A stretch of DNA of 64,000 nucleotides from Gyrodactylus bullatarudis (taxonomy: Eukaryota > Platyhelminthes > Monogenea > Gyrodactylidea > Gyrodactylidae): positions 252,393 through 316,392 of the forward strand of contig SSNU01000187.1 of NCBI GenBank assembly GCA_012064415.1, written 5' to 3'. A program made the position numbers and the translations under genes. Positions 11,401-23,359 of this stretch are shown here, piece after piece; position 1 is the first letter of the stretch; every line of letters starts with the position of its first letter. A model generated the notes under the pieces. That model did no database searches. It saw nothing but the letters and a program-made list of their open reading frames with translations, and was not told the origin of the DNA.

Positions 11401-13582
11401 CTGGTTTTGAAAATCCCCCCATAATCGTGTCAAAATTGAATTTTGATTTTTTGATCATTTTTCCTACTTGAAAGTCGATGAAATTTGATATTTCAAGATC
11501 TCTGAACAATCAACTTTTGATCCCTCTCTCATATTGAAATCAGCAAAATTTTCGGTAATGGTGTAGAATAGCTCCTAAAAATTTTTCTGCCCTAAATTTT
11601 TCCAAGTTAAAATTTTTCATGTCTACCCCCAAAAAACACAGGCCCCCTTTTTTCTTTGTTTGATTTGTAATGTAACACACAATGTATTAAATTATTTATC
11701 CCTCATTATTATGAAAGGTTTCTTTTTGATGAATATCAGTATCCGAATAAAATTTTCGAATTTCTACTCAAACCAAAATAATAATAATAATTTGTTTCGA
11801 ATCATAATAACAAATTTACAAGTACTATTAATCAAAGATGGAACGATTTACTAGAAGCTTGTAAATATTTTAATGTTATTTAGTACTATATAATGATAAA
11901 ATATTTTATGAATTTATATGTCTTCATTAAAACGTTATTATGTATCGTAGGAAAAATTGAATTGTACCATTAGAAAGCTTGATTTTCAGAGATTATTTTG
12001 GTTTGAGTAGAAATTCGAAAATTTTATTCGGATACTGATATTCATCAAAAAGAAACCTTTCATAATAATGAGGGATAAATAATTTAATACATTGTGTGTT
12101 ACATTACAAATCAAACAAAGAAAAAAGGGGGCCTGTGTTTTTTGGGGGTAGACATGAAAAATTTTAACTTGGAAAAATTTAGGGCAGAAAAATTTTTAGG
12201 AGCTATTCTACACCATTACAAAATTTTCAACTCAAAGTTCGAAAAAAATGGGAATTTGGCACTTCAAGATTTTAAACTTGCCTTTTCTTCCTTAAAAATT
12301 GATTTTTTCTAAATTTTTCTGATTGATCTAAAAACATTTATTCATTAAAATTCGAATGGAATAAAACTTTTTCTTCATTTCTCTAAACTCAATGGTATTT
12401 TGAATAATAAATTATTCTCTTGAGAAGGCATCTGTTTGAGGATGGTATTATCATACTCTTCATGCAAATTCTGGTAACATATCAAAAATAACATTTTAAG
12501 CACTTACTGATATTAAGTTGTTATCATTATTATAATATGTAAAATATTTTTAGATAAAACAACCAAAAGTATTCAAAATACCATTCTACCTAATTCTATA
12601 TGATCCCGAGAATAAGGAAACAAATAATAATGGTCAGTCAAATAACCAAGGAACAACGTCAAGTGTTCAGAATAGTCGTGTCCAAATACAAAAGAATAGA
12701 CTAAGTGCCAATGACACCCTTCCCATAAGAAAGGTCATGGACTATGTCTTTCAGCGTTTAGTGGAAATTTTAGAAACTCAACTATTCCAACAACAGACAA
12801 AGCATCATAATCGGAATTTCTCTGATTCGCAAACTGTGATCAATTCCCGTAAGCGAAAACCATGTAAAATGTTGGGAATCTATGATTTTTACAAAAATCT
12901 TACGTTTTTCATCAAGAATTCTAAAATGTTGAAGATTTTTAGGATTCCTGGTCATGTTGCCTACTATTTGAAGAAGAAAATTCTGAGAAAATTATTTTTT
13001 AGGAGTATTTTCTGACCTTTGAGTTTATAGAATGATATGTGTGATAGAAATAAGGTTTAAAAATGAAATTTATTCAGGAAAAAAGATTTTTTTCTCTCAA
13101 ATAGAAAGGGCTTGACGCATAACTCCACAGTAAACAAATAATTCATCTCAAGATATTCAATGAATATTATTCATTTAACTTGTTTTTTATTCCATTAGAC
13201 ATTATGCTCGACTATTTATTTATAAATTAATTTCATTTTCATTCAAATAGAATCGTTGGATAACCGATCTGTGAGTCAGGATCAGTCTACAGCATTCTCT
13301 CAGCCCATCAACGGTAACACGGAGGGTTCTTCAGGTGATGAGCCAGTCTCAGTGTGTGCAACTCCTCAGAATAGCTACTCACACACGAGAAAACTCCCAG
13401 AAGAGTTAAGAATTATAGAAATGGCTCAAACCTCAAACTCATCCAATCCAGAAGACGTTATAGAGATTTACTGTGAAAATGAACTGCTAGATCCCTCAAT
13501 TAATCTAAGGACAGTGAAGAATTTTTATTGGAAGAATTCTGGCGACTTGACTCTAGGGTATTTGATAAAAAAGAAAACTTGA
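8418..13582 (+). CDS. WDR48: WDR48/UAF1, WD40 activator of USP1-family deubiquitinases
   Basis: WDR48 binds and activates USP1, USP12 and USP46, acting in DNA-crosslink repair and endosomal sorting. Eight exons: 8418-8597, 8630-8705, 8771-9882, 10304-10475, 10681-10738, 10802-10901, 12554-12848 and 13251-13582. All have GT-AG borders and matching phases. Product about 774 residues (human 677). Residues 46-54 read [25 protein letters not shown] follows, then [12 protein letters not shown] and [20 protein letters not shown], then further WD blades to about residue 300. The ancillary and SUMO-like C-terminal region keeps [56 protein letters not shown]. An Asn/Gln/Ser-rich insert lies in exons 7-8. 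Introns are 32, 65, 421, 205, 63, 1652 and 402 nt. The 32-nt first intron is exceptional. The acceptor of exon 6 (ttttcaaaaaaag) is weak but gives the only consistent phase. Confidence 0.97.
9985..10115 (+). repeat. Short dispersed repeat, copy 1 (WDR48 intron 3)
   Basis: About 130 bp starting TTATTTCGTTCTAGGT and including GCTGAATGTTACAGCTTA. A diverged second copy lies at 47.33-47.46 kb with the same order of blocks (TTATTTTGTTCTAGGT, then ACTGAATGCTATAGCTTA, then a block ending in TTGTACGA). It may be a SINE-like or MITE fragment; no tRNA promoter boxes or clear ends are visible. Confidence 0.45.
11110..12335. repeat. Family B palindromic MITE in WDR48 intron 6, split by another element
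   Basis: The left arm starts CACCTAGTTAATGTGAAGAT at about 11118 and matches the intact B copy at 20.59-21.35 kb, including the diagnostic CCCTCTTTCACGATACGG. The right arm resumes at 12229 with the complement (CAACTCAAAGTTCG...) and is truncated near 12335. A separate hairpin element sits between the two halves. B must therefore be older than that insert. Confidence 0.75.
11555..12219. mobile_element. MULE-like non-autonomous element with perfect 228-bp arms
   Basis: The left arm (11555-11782) and right arm (11992-12219) are inverted copies with no mismatch that I could see, around a 209-bp spacer. The ends read GTAATGGTGTAGAATAGC and its complement. The 9-mer AAAATTTTC flanks both sides (11545-11553 and 12220-12228), with one unmatched base on the left. 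Long terminal inverted repeats with a 9-bp target duplication are typical of Mutator-like elements. No coding capacity. It is inserted into a family B MITE within WDR48 intron 6, so the pre-mRNA can form a long hairpin. Confidence 0.8.
12880..13015. repeat. Family B' MITE fragment in WDR48 intron 7
   Basis: It begins TTGGGAATCTATGATTTTTA, the B' terminus, and includes the ACTATTTGAAGAAGAAAATTCTG segment in part; the other half is missing. The open frame running through it from exon 7 is not coding. Confidence 0.55.
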
Positions 13583-14149
13583 TATTCATACTTTTCACCT
13601 CATTGATTATTTTACTTATTGTACATATATGTATTAATTTATTTTTCATATTTCTACTCGAAAGTAGCTTCATTATTATTATTCAATGAAATTATCTCAT
13701 TATACATTTATTTCGTTTAATACAAATTGATTCATCATTCTTCAATTTCGTTGAAAATTTATTAGTTTCTAAATTTCATAATATGCCAAGAATATTTTCA
13801 GATTAGCTTCACAAAGCATTTTTGATAAATAATTTCTTTCGTATTGACTTATAGACTGCCACAGCTGTTTTATCCAAGAGCATTCTATAAGTTTTTCTTC
13901 ATTCTGGGTTGTCTGAAAATATTATCAACTAAAATGTATCTGGTTTATAATTACTGATATATGCTGACTAAAATTATGACATATCAAAATTTTAATTAAA
14001 GCAATTTTAATAACAGAATTAGCAGTCTAATTTTAGTTGAATTCTACGTCCAATCAGTTTTATTGATTTGACATTAATCTCTGAGGAATAATTTTTCCCT
14101 TTTCATCATGGATGATGTAGTTTGATGAGTGGAAATAAAAAAAATGATC

Positions 14150-14710
14150 ATCAATGATATCGGAAATTCGCCTTTATTGTGGGAAATTGAAGAATCACGA
14201 CGAGGAATGACATAAAATTTACAAGTTTAATTTTAACTTTTTCCATTTTTTAAAAATTTGAGTTAATAATTTTTGTTCATTTCAAGGCGTGAGAGGAATC
14301 AAATGTTATTTATCCGTATCACCAATGGACATTCACCTAAAATTGTCGTGGAGATTTTATGAAACACATCAATAAGTGAAAGTCTACTTTCTATTTTTCG
14401 AGGATTTTTACTACATGGAAATTGATGAGTTAAGAATTAGGATGAACCAAGATCAGTTCAAAATTACGGTTTTTTTAAAGTATCATTTTTCTTGTCTAAT
14501 TATGAATCATTGGGGATTCTGAAAAATAACATCTGATTCCGTTCACACCTTAAAATCAACAAAAATTTTAAGATGAAAAAAAGTGAAATCGAGCCAGCTC
14601 GAAATAAGAAAAATTTTTCTAGTGTTTTCTTATGAATCGGTTGCCAAAAAATCTTCAGGAAATGTTGATATCTTGATGAAAAAATGAAATTCATCGACAA
14701 TGACTCTAAT
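14150..14710. repeat. Family F MITE, diverged copy
   Basis: The blocks GAGAGGAATCAAATGTTATT and AAAGTCTACTTTCTATTTTT, with their inverted partners (CTTAAAATCAACAAAAATTT), match the better preserved F element at 51.28-51.87 kb. The copy is diverged and its ends are unclear. Confidence 0.55.
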
Positions 14711-15861
14711 AATTTTCCTCAGATTGAATTTTTATCGGGAATTTCAAAAGTATTTTTTTTTTAATATCAACTCATTTCATTTCTATAGATTTGGCTCAAT
14801 TATTCATGAAGCAATGTCTGATTTCTCAATTCTACTTGAAAAAAGAAAATTGAATAAGTATATCAGTCGTCACCATATTAAAATAAATAATTATAAAGTT
14901 TGCTGAGCAAATTTTATTCTCATTCGGTTCAAATAATGGTTGTAGAATCTACAATGTAGATTTTTTCTATTCAAATTATGCCTTATTACAGAACAGAAAT
15001 TCCATATCGATGATCAATATTGATAAAACAAAACTGGACAAAATCCTTTATTCTATAGAAAAACAAGAATAATTTCAAGTTAAATGAAAGAATATTGTTT
15101 GTAATTGACAGGAAACTTTTGTGATTGCTTCCTGGCCAATATGGTTATAAAAAATCACTGTCATATTACTCATTGAATACCGAATTGAAGGGCTAAATTG
15201 AGTTCATTTCTAGGCGACCAAATGAAAATAATCAAAATTGCATTCTAGTTTGATAAACTAATGGAAAAATTTCTAAAATTAATTTAAGATGAATAAAAAC
15301 TCAAATAATATTTTAGATCACAGAGACAGTTGTAGAACATCTAACGTCTATAGATATGCGACGAAAATCTTTATCAACATATAACCTTAATCAAATCCTT
15401 TATACAGGAAAAAAGGGTCATACATGAGCACAAATATCTGTTATTCTTTCAACTTGAATCCAGAATGATGCCAAATTTAGAATGCTACAGCCATCAAAAA
15501 GCCATCATTTAAGAAATTTACATCAGATCTAAAACATTTTCTTTCATATTTCTGAATAACTCTTCAATTAATATTATGTATATTAAGAAAATGAAGGAAA
15601 TATTAAAAATTAGTGAATTTATTGTAATAAACTGAAGATAATTTTTCTCTTTCAAATGAATACAGTCACTTTATATGGGATCAATGATGAAATGCTAAAC
15701 ACTGGGGTCAATTGTCTCTTTCGGTAAAATAAAATCATTTTTTTGTATTTCTGATCAGAATTCTCTCTGTTTCATAATACGAAATTCACATGTCTTTAAT
15801 TTTTGTATTATAATTTCTGATTTATATAATGATTTTTAAATCTATGTACAATAATTTTTTC

Positions 15862-15867
15862 TTTATT
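15862..15867 (-). terminator. Candidate poly(A) signal of the GPCR gene
   Basis: AATAAA on the minus strand about 160 nt past the GPCR stop at 16028. It predicts a 3' UTR ending near 15845. Confidence 0.45.
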
Positions 15868-16027
15868 GTTGGAATCTTTGGAAAGAATATCGGGACAGGG
15901 AGGGAGGGGTCAACTACAGAGATGCCTCATTTATGACAAAAGAACCAGAATGGTTTCTTCTCTTATTTACAATGTACAATTCTTTTATGTATTACCCGTT
16001 TTAGTGAGTATTATTATGGGGATCAGA

Positions 16028-16162
16028 TCAACGGGAGGAAATGTTATTATGTTGGCCCATGTCTACTTTGAGAAACTGGCCTTCGTTGTCGTTAATTTTT
16101 TGTTTTGTATGACATTTAGGGATTTTCCTTCTGATCACATGCCAAAGAAATTTGCTTTCCCT
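16028..16162 (-). CDS. Peptide-type GPCR, exon 3 (helix 8 and C-tail)
   Basis: Predicted last exon of the receptor whose other exons are at 25351-25539 and 56768-57700. A strong acceptor (pyrimidine tract tgattctttcttttcatcag) precedes AGG at 16162. The exon is phase 0, matching the phase-0 donor of exon 2, and encodes 44 residues to TGA at 16028-16030. It reads RESKFLWHVIRRKIPKCHTK and ends QHNNISSR. The first 17 residues form a basic amphipathic stretch ending in Cys, as expected for helix 8 with a palmitoylation site right after TM7. Base composition is richer than the surroundings. The link to exon 2 is inferred from phase, strand, order and fit to GPCR architecture; transcript evidence would be needed for proof. 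A 123-codon open frame on the opposite strand is antisense shadow. Confidence 0.62.
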   Translation of the reverse strand, partial: RESKFLWHVIRRKIPKCHTKQKINDNEGQFLKVDMGQHNNISSR

Positions 16163-16309
16163 CTGATGAAAAGAAAGAATCAAATTAAAAAGTTTTCGAT
16201 CACAAGTCATGTAGAAAAAACAAAGCTGAAAAATTGAAATTTTTTAGCATTATTAAATTTGAGCAAGAATCACATATTATAGACATAAATCTCTCATAAG
16301 GACTTGTTC

Positions 16310-17060
16310 ATAGGTTGCCCACTCTTACCAGTTGAAGAAAAAAATTCTGAAAAATAATTTTTCTAATAAAAAATATGGTCATTTTTCAAATTCAATTTGG
16401 CGCCAAAATCCCATTTTTCGAACTTTGGATCGAAAATTTTTATTGATGTGAAAGTTGGAGGTTGATCAAAAGAGGTTTTTCAGGATCAAGATTAAACAAG
16501 AAAATCAATTCAACTGAATCTTATCTGATGAATAACCTGATTACCGTTTGAGAGCTGAATTTCGATTTTTTAAAATCCTTTTCTCTGCTTGAAAAATCAA
16601 TGAAATGTCGATGAGTCAAAATTCTTCAAAAATCGTGGATCTGTTAAAAAATTAAACGCAATATTCAGCTTTCTTGTGTCATTTTCTTGTCTTTCTTCTC
16701 TTAACCTCTATATATTTTTCAACTTGTGCGAAATTTAATATTTTTCTCAAATGAAGAAGTATTGGAGCGAAATATGGTGGGAGGATTTTAAAATACTTGA
16801 AGATTAACTTTATCATTTTGATCAGGTATTTAAGATGAGCAATACCAATATAATATTTAGCAAATATCTGATAATCTACTAAAATTCAGCAATTAAGATC
16901 TATTTCGTTCATACTTTATAGAAATTTTTGCCTTTTTTCGTAACAACGCATAGATTCATTTCGTTATGGAATCCAAATTTTTCCTCGCTCTACGGAGTAA
17001 AATATCAGTTTTTTTTGTTTTTAATCTTCATTTCAACTAGCTTCACAAACTAAGACTAAT
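16310..17060. repeat. Family B' MITE, diverged
   Basis: The core GGCGCCAAAATCCCATTTTT and GATCAAAAGAGGTTTTTCAG are shared with copies at 34.6, 36.3 and 42.7 kb. The right side ends CATTTCAACTAGCTTCA. Internal sequence is rearranged. It lies in GPCR intron 2. Confidence 0.5.
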
Positions 17061-17734
17061 TTTCAGAAATATTCGAAGATGTTCAGATGATGATCGTCTC
17101 ATCTCACTGAAAAAGGATGCTGTGAAAAAGGTTTATTTTATATACTTATTACGTATAATGTTATGAGATTCGTACAAAGTAATTGCGCACTTGAAAATCT
17201 ACTTCGATCATGAAAAGTTTATCCATCAGGTTATAACTTACATTGTATAATTATACTTTAGTAAACGTTCAGATAACGGGATAAATTAAAAGAAAACTTG
17301 ATAAAAATGGCAAATTTCTTGACAGCTGTTTACAATTACTTATCAGGTTTAAGCCTGTCAATTAATTCAGGATGTAGATGTAACGAAATAAATTCATCCT
17401 CATAAAAATTTCATCTCGAATCTGATAAGTCAATCGAAATGTATTATTCTTCATTGTATATTTCAATGAATAGTATTCATTGAATACTGTATCTCTCTTT
17501 TGCAAATAATATCGCATATCCAGAGATTTATCATGAATCATGATATATAATTATATAGCTTTGAGAAATTACTTTTCTCAATTGCTGCAAAAAGAAAAAA
17601 ATATTTCTTGGTCGCTAAAAAAATCAATATAATTTTTCTGACGTAGAATGTTACAGTTTCTTTGTCTAATTTAAATAAAACTTGTTTAGGATTTTTATAG
17701 CATGAAAATTCAAAATCCATGGAAATGGTGAATC

Positions 17735-17880
17735 TGTCGAATTCTGATCTTGAAAATCTTCCTTTGACAACACTTCTACTTTCAATCAATAAAAATTCTT
17801 GGTTCAAAGTTCGAAAAAATGGGATTTTTGTAAAAATTGTAAACTCTCATCTTCATATCAACTAGCTTCAGTTAGGGAAC
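17735..17880. repeat. MITE right-end fragment (B'/A chimera)
   Basis: TTCAAAGTTCGAAAAAATGG is followed directly by the terminal block TCTCATCTTCATATCAACTA. It is a truncated right arm with the middle missing. Confidence 0.5.
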
Positions 17881-18127
17881 TTGTAAGGCAGTTTTGTAAC
17901 ACACGATAGTATTCGTGGCAACATATCGAACACAGCATATCATAAAAGGTTGAAAAACTATTACGATATAATTTTTAATATGCCACGAATTATATTAATT
18001 TTGTGATATGTTTACGTTGTAACATAGCATTTTATATATTTATGTTATTTTGAAATTTAAAATCAGAAAATTTCCGACTCTAAGATTAAAGTATTTCAAG
18101 CATAGATTTTAGAATGGATAACACAGG

Positions 18128-20432
18128 GGGTCATGAAAAATTCAAAATTGCGGTAAAAAGTAAAATAAAACTGATTCTAGTGTAAAATTTTGCGCTGATC
18201 CCGAATCTGTGCTCAGATCTGTAAAATTCACTATAATTTCTAAGACAATTGGAAAAAACGATATTTCCCAAAATCCCAAATTTTTAAAATCAATTTTCGC
18301 AAAAATCGTAAATGTTATTGTATTAATTGTTTCGCAATTAGATAAGAAATTAAATTCTGCGTCGATTGATATGACTTTTGTAAGGGTGGAGTTTTATCAG
18401 GAATTGGCAAAATTATGCAATATTCCTTACTCAACAGCTTATCGATGGGTTAAGAGTGGTCGTGATTATAATCTTCCAAGAGGAGGAAGAAATAATAATA
18501 AAAAATCGCTAGAAAAAGTTCAAAGCATTGTAAACTTCGTGGAAAATAATCCAAGAGTGACATTGAAAGACTGCTGTGATCATTATCAAAGAGTTTTCAA
18601 CCAATCAATAGCTGTATCAACAACTCAAAACTGGTTGAATGGACAATGTTTATCTTTAAAGAACTTACAGCATGTTCCTATGAACGTAAATTCAGAAGAA
18701 AATAAAGATAAACGACATGAATACTTAACAATATACAAGGAAGATCAAAAATAGGTGAAAAGTGTCAAATTACGAATACGAATTCGAAAGGGAAAAATTT
18801 ACATTGTATTGGAGTAATTTCATCCCAGAGATTGGTTAACTTCCAAATAAAAAGAGGCAGTTTCACTAAAGAAATTTTTCGTGAATATCTTATTCAGTTA
18901 AAAGAACTATGTCAAAATGATGGCCTGTATCCTTGCACACTTATCATCGATAATGCACCCTGTCATTCAGCATGTGAGGAAGGGATTCAAGATGATAATT
19001 TCAAAATTCTCAGGCTGGCCCCGTATTCTTATCTGATAAATCCTATAAAAAGGTTGGAGCGTATTTAAGAGTAAAGTTAAGAAAATTTTGGATGCCAGAA
19101 GGGAAGAAATTATTGAATATTCGAAAAATGGAGGGGACATTCCTAAGACTGAATTCAACATGCGTATCTTAGAAGTAGCAGCTCAAAATGCTATAAGAGA
19201 AATATCACCATACTCAATTGCTGAATGCACGAGGCATATTTGAAAAAGATTTACTTGAATAAAATCTCTCATTTTGAATGAAAAAAAAATTTTTTTGAAT
19301 TGGATTTTCTCTTAATTATTACATATAATCAAAGTCCGAGATACCATTAATTATACATGTGAATATACTATTTGTACTTAACCTTCATACAATAACATTA
19401 TGTCTTTTGTACATAATTGTATACTCTCACTTTGATACGAAAGTTTTTTCTTTTTGATTGAAGAAATCTCTCATTTTCGTCTGTAAAAGGTATAGAGTCC
19501 AGATATTGTGAAATTAATTTAGAAAATTGTATTTCTGACTATTGCTGGTCAATAAAAATACAGTAATAATACTTGGAAATAGAATATCTTTTATTATTCC
19601 TCGATGTTGATTAGTACTTTGTGCCTGAGAAAGGATGAACTTTAGTCAGTAATAAATCGTGCAAATAACAGTCTTATAAGACACCCAGCCCCTCATTTTG
19701 AAGGTCTTTTAATATTAAAGAAGATGAACTTGGTCATTTGGATTTATCGCCAATTCCTGGAAAGTTAGGTGAGTTTTTGATTGCCTTAAATGAAAAAACT
19801 TTAGAATTAGAAATGTATTTTTGTAATTTTTCTTGCAATACAAATAAGTTAAAGGAATAGTTTTTAACAAGTGTTTAGTTAGTTTATCTCAGAAAGCAAG
19901 GAACTTTTTCTACTAGATTTTGAAGCAAGCTTTGCTTATAATGGGAGCTTAAAACGTAAAAACAGAAAAACTCTGTCTAAAAACAGATTTCAACCAATGG
20001 CAGATTCGGAAAGTTCACAAAATTTTGATCCTGATAGCCTTTTAAAATTTTTAAAAATCTTTTCGGAAAGTCTATTTGTTCTCTAAAACATGGTGAAAAT
20101 TCAACAAAAAAAACCCAAAAATTCGCACATTACCTTTATTTGGCGTTAATTTCCGAAAGCTGATAAAACTCCACCCTTACAAAGGTCATATCAATCGACA
20201 CAGAATTTAATTTCTTATCTAATTGCGAAACAATTAATACAATAAAATTTACGGTTTTTGCGAAAATTGATTTTAAAAATTTGGGATTTTGGGAAATATC
20301 GTTTTTTCCAATTGTCTTAGAAATTATAGTGAATTTTACAGATCTGAGCACAGATTCGGGATCAGCGCAAAATTTTACACTAGAATCAGTTTTATTTTAC
20401 TTTTTACCGCAATTTTGAATTTTTCATGACCC
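18128..20432. mobile_element. Tc1/mariner-type transposon with 273-bp terminal inverted repeats
   Basis: The left repeat (18128-18400) and right repeat (20160-20432) are inverted copies of the same length with few differences. Both start GGGTCATGAAAAATTCAAAA and end at GGAGTTTTATCA. They enclose a broken transposase gene (listed separately) and about 900 bp of AT-rich sequence on the right. TA lies a few bases outside each end, but an exact target duplication is not clear. Related terminal sequences occur at 38.3 kb and 62.5 kb. The element lies in GPCR intron 2. Confidence 0.82.
18370..19243 (+). pseudogene. Tc1/mariner-superfamily transposase, decayed
   Basis: The most likely start is ATG at 18370, inside the left terminal repeat. 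The N-terminal half reads FYQELAKLCNIPYSTAYRW, a helix-turn-helix, then a second HTH-like region to residue about 120. The catalytic half keeps LIIDNAPCHSA (second Asp) and LRLAPYSYLINPI before the final Glu. Three lesions are visible. A deletion joins KEDQK to IGEKCQITNT at about 18750 and removes the first catalytic Asp block. An insertion of about 10 nt with a frameshift lies after INPI near 19050. The last frame (FKSKVKKILDARREEI... to TGA near 19241) is separated from the rest. It cannot make an active enzyme. The family comes from the DNAPCHS-type and NPI(E) motifs; the exact subfamily is not determined. Confidence 0.8.
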
Positions 20433-20591
20433 TCTCATAATAGGCTTATATATTGTACATGACCAAATATGTTGAGTTAATTATTAAAGTTCCCTAGTTT
20501 TCGAAAAAGAGCAGTGCTCTAATTTTGGGTATGATTTATAGTGAAGAATTAATGATTGAATGCTTTCATCTTATTAGTTGAAATATATTGT

Positions 20592-21350
20592 ACACCTAGT
20601 AAATATGAAGATGGGAATATATGGTTTTTACAAAATTCCTAATTTTTTCATCAAGAAATCGAAATTGATCAAGATTTTTTGGAATCTAGATTATGAGGCC
20701 CTCTTTCACGATACGGAGAAAAAAATTTAGAAAAAATCAATTTTGTAGGAAAACACGGCAAATTTGAAATTTTTCAAGTAGCGCCAAATTCCCATTTTTT
20801 TTGAACTTTGAGTTGAAAATTTTTGTTGATTTCAATGTGAGAGAGTGATCAAAAGTTGATTTTTAGGATCACAATTAGTCAAAGAAATCAAATATGCTGA
20901 ATCTGGTTTTGAAAATCACCCCATAATCGTGTCAAAATTGAATTTTGATTCTTTGATCATTTTCCCTACTTGAAAGTCGATGAAATTTGATATTTCAAGA
21001 TCCCTGAAAAATGACGAATTTATCAAAATTTTTATTATGATCTTCGGTTTTTTTGTCTTATTGTGATCCTAAAAATCAACTTTTGATCACACTCTCACAT
21101 TGAAATCAACAAAAATTTTCATCTCAAAGTTCCAAAAAAATGGGAATTTGGCGCTACTTGAAAAATTTCAAATTTGCCGTGTTTTCCTACAAAATTGATT
21201 TTTTCTAAATTTTTTTCTCCGTATCGTGAAAGAGGGCCTCATAATCTAGATTCCAAAAAATCTTGATCAATTTCGATTTCTCGATGAAAAAATCGAAAGA
21301 ATTTTGTAAAAATCATAAATTCCCATCTTCATATTAACTAGCTTTATATC
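20592..21350. repeat. Family B palindromic MITE, best preserved copy
   Basis: About 760 bp with arms of roughly 330 bp that are nearly exact inverted copies. The left arm starts TACACCTAGTAAATATGAAG; the right ends ATATTAACTAGCTTTATA. The CCTCTTTCACGATACGGAGA block is present in both arms. No coding capacity. It lies in GPCR intron 2. Confidence 0.8.
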
Positions 21351-22358
21351 GTAAAACATTTTTCAATATTATTTTATTCTGAGTAAAAATAGTATTTCAG
21401 AGTAAATTCTTGCAAAATTCAAATCCTGTGTCATCAAAACTTTTAGTTTTTTGTCAATTTTTTTCACCATTTAACTGTTATAGGGCATATTTTACAAAAT
21501 AAGGCTATCAGCTTACACGATGAAATACTGCCAGCTAAGGAATCTAGTTACCCATTCATCAAAAATTTTACTAGTTGAAGAATACTATACTCTGAGACTT
21601 AATTCAGTAAAAAATAGCACATAAAAGTACTGGGACAACAATTAAGTGCAGAAATAGTACCAGCGATATTTATGTTGGGATAAGATGGGCTGATTTTTTC
21701 TTCAGATTATTGCAACTCAGTCAGTCTATTATCTAGAAAAAAATAGACCGAATAGTACTTTTTTTGAGGCCCTATATATTACATATTTGATTAGAAACAC
21801 ACCAATCTATCATTCATCTATGCATACTTTAATGGTCTACTAAATCAAATAAAATCAAATTGACAAAAGCATTTGAGCGATGCACCCTATAAATCTTATT
21901 CGAATGCATCATAATATACTTATCCTCAGAGATATTGACATTAAAGTTAATCTTTGTTTATCTCTAAAGTAAATTATAAAAAAATATATTTTATGTAGTT
22001 TATTCATTGAATACTAATTTGAATCATTATATAGAAATGATTGATATCATCTACCTAATTTGGTACAGTTGAAATTATTTACTGAATAAATCTCATTTAA
22101 GCAGTTTTTTGATTCATCTCTTCCATTGAGCGAATAGTTAAAAGTTAAAGAAGATTGATTTTTAAGGAATCATTTCTGATTTTGGACCAACGTTATGACA
22201 TACAGTGGTCTCATATGATAAGGCCCATACCCATTTAGAGATTATTATTATTTGGAAATTAGTTTAATATTCTGGATGTCTAAGTCACATTTTTTGAGAC
22301 CAAGGCGTTTTCCTAAATTTGAAAATTTCACATTGTATTAGAAGTAGGTTATTCTATC

Positions 22359-23070
22359 TAAAGCTAGTTGAGATGAAGATGAGAATTTACTATTTTTACA
22401 AAAAACTCAAAATTTTTCTCCAGGCTCACAGAAAAAAATAAATTTTTGAATTCTGAAACAGAATGAACTAATAAGATGTGGATATTCGAAAAAATTCAAT
22501 CTGACCAAAATTAGGCCAACTTTTGGATTTCAATAATGTACCAAATTTCCACTTTTTCAAGTTTTGAACCGAAATTTTTTTATCAATTTCGACGATTCGA
22601 AGCTGTTAAGTGATGATATTTGGGATCAAGATTTCGAATTTAGCCATAGAGATGGCAAAGATCTTACTACTTCCGAGAAAAACTTGAACTTCCAGATTTT
22701 GGATAATTTGCCTTCGTGATAATCGAAAAATTCAAATGGTTCGATTTTCTACAGTAATGACGAACTTTAGTGAATTTCTACAGGTGAATTCGAATTCTTT
22801 GTCTAAAGTTGATCCCAAATATCAATACATAACAGCTAAAAATTTTGGGTTCAAAAGTTGAAAAGGTGGAAATTTGGTGCATTTTCGTAATTCGAAAAAC
22901 GGCCTAATTTTGGTCAGATTAAATATTTTCGGATTTTTTTTTGAATATCAGCAACTTATTAGCTCTCTCCATATAGACTTCAAAAAATTTTTTTTTTCTG
23001 TGAATCTGTAGAAAAATATCGAGTTTTTTGTAAAAATAGTAAATTCTCATCTTCATGTCAATTAGGTTTA
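22359..23070. repeat. Family A palindromic MITE
   Basis: It starts TAAAGCTAGTTGAGATGAAG and ends CATGTCAATTAGGTTTA. Arms of about 300 bp are diverged inverted copies. The ends are flanked by TA, compatible with a Tc1/mariner-type target. Confidence 0.78.
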
Positions 23071-23359
23071 TGATAAGACTTTAGAATAAATCGTTACAAT
23101 GACTTTCAAATTGATGAAATCTCTCAACCTTGAACAAAAAATCGTTAAACATAATTATTAATCATCAAAGATAAAAATGAAAAGAAGAGTATACGTTAGA
23201 CTAGAATAAAAATTTCTAAAATTACTGTCTGAAGTCGTGATTAAACTAATCTTTAATTACTTAGAAATAATTCCACCTTTATAATATAAAATATAAGCGT
23301 AGGGAAAAAATGAATTTAATTACTTATTTGAATACTTCATAACTTCTGTTGCATATTTG

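Larger units (their letters stand above)
13583..16027. other. WDR48 downstream region and GPCR 3' flank
   Basis: No gene is visible between the WDR48 stop and the GPCR last exon. It holds a family F element (about 14150-14710), AT-rich spacer and the GPCR 3' UTR (about 15845-16027). Confidence 0.5.

Noticed and set aside
12094..12312. 72-codon frame in WDR48 intron 6
   Set aside because: Lies in the right arm of the hairpin element and the B arm; no conserved protein features.
15866..16237. 123-codon plus-strand open frame
   Set aside because: It is antisense to the receptor's last exon and 3' UTR; the minus strand has the acceptor, phase and C-tail-like sequence.
20136..20351. 71-codon frame matching the N-terminus of the transposase frame
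   Set aside because: It is the right terminal inverted repeat of the 18-20 kb element read backwards, without a transposase body.
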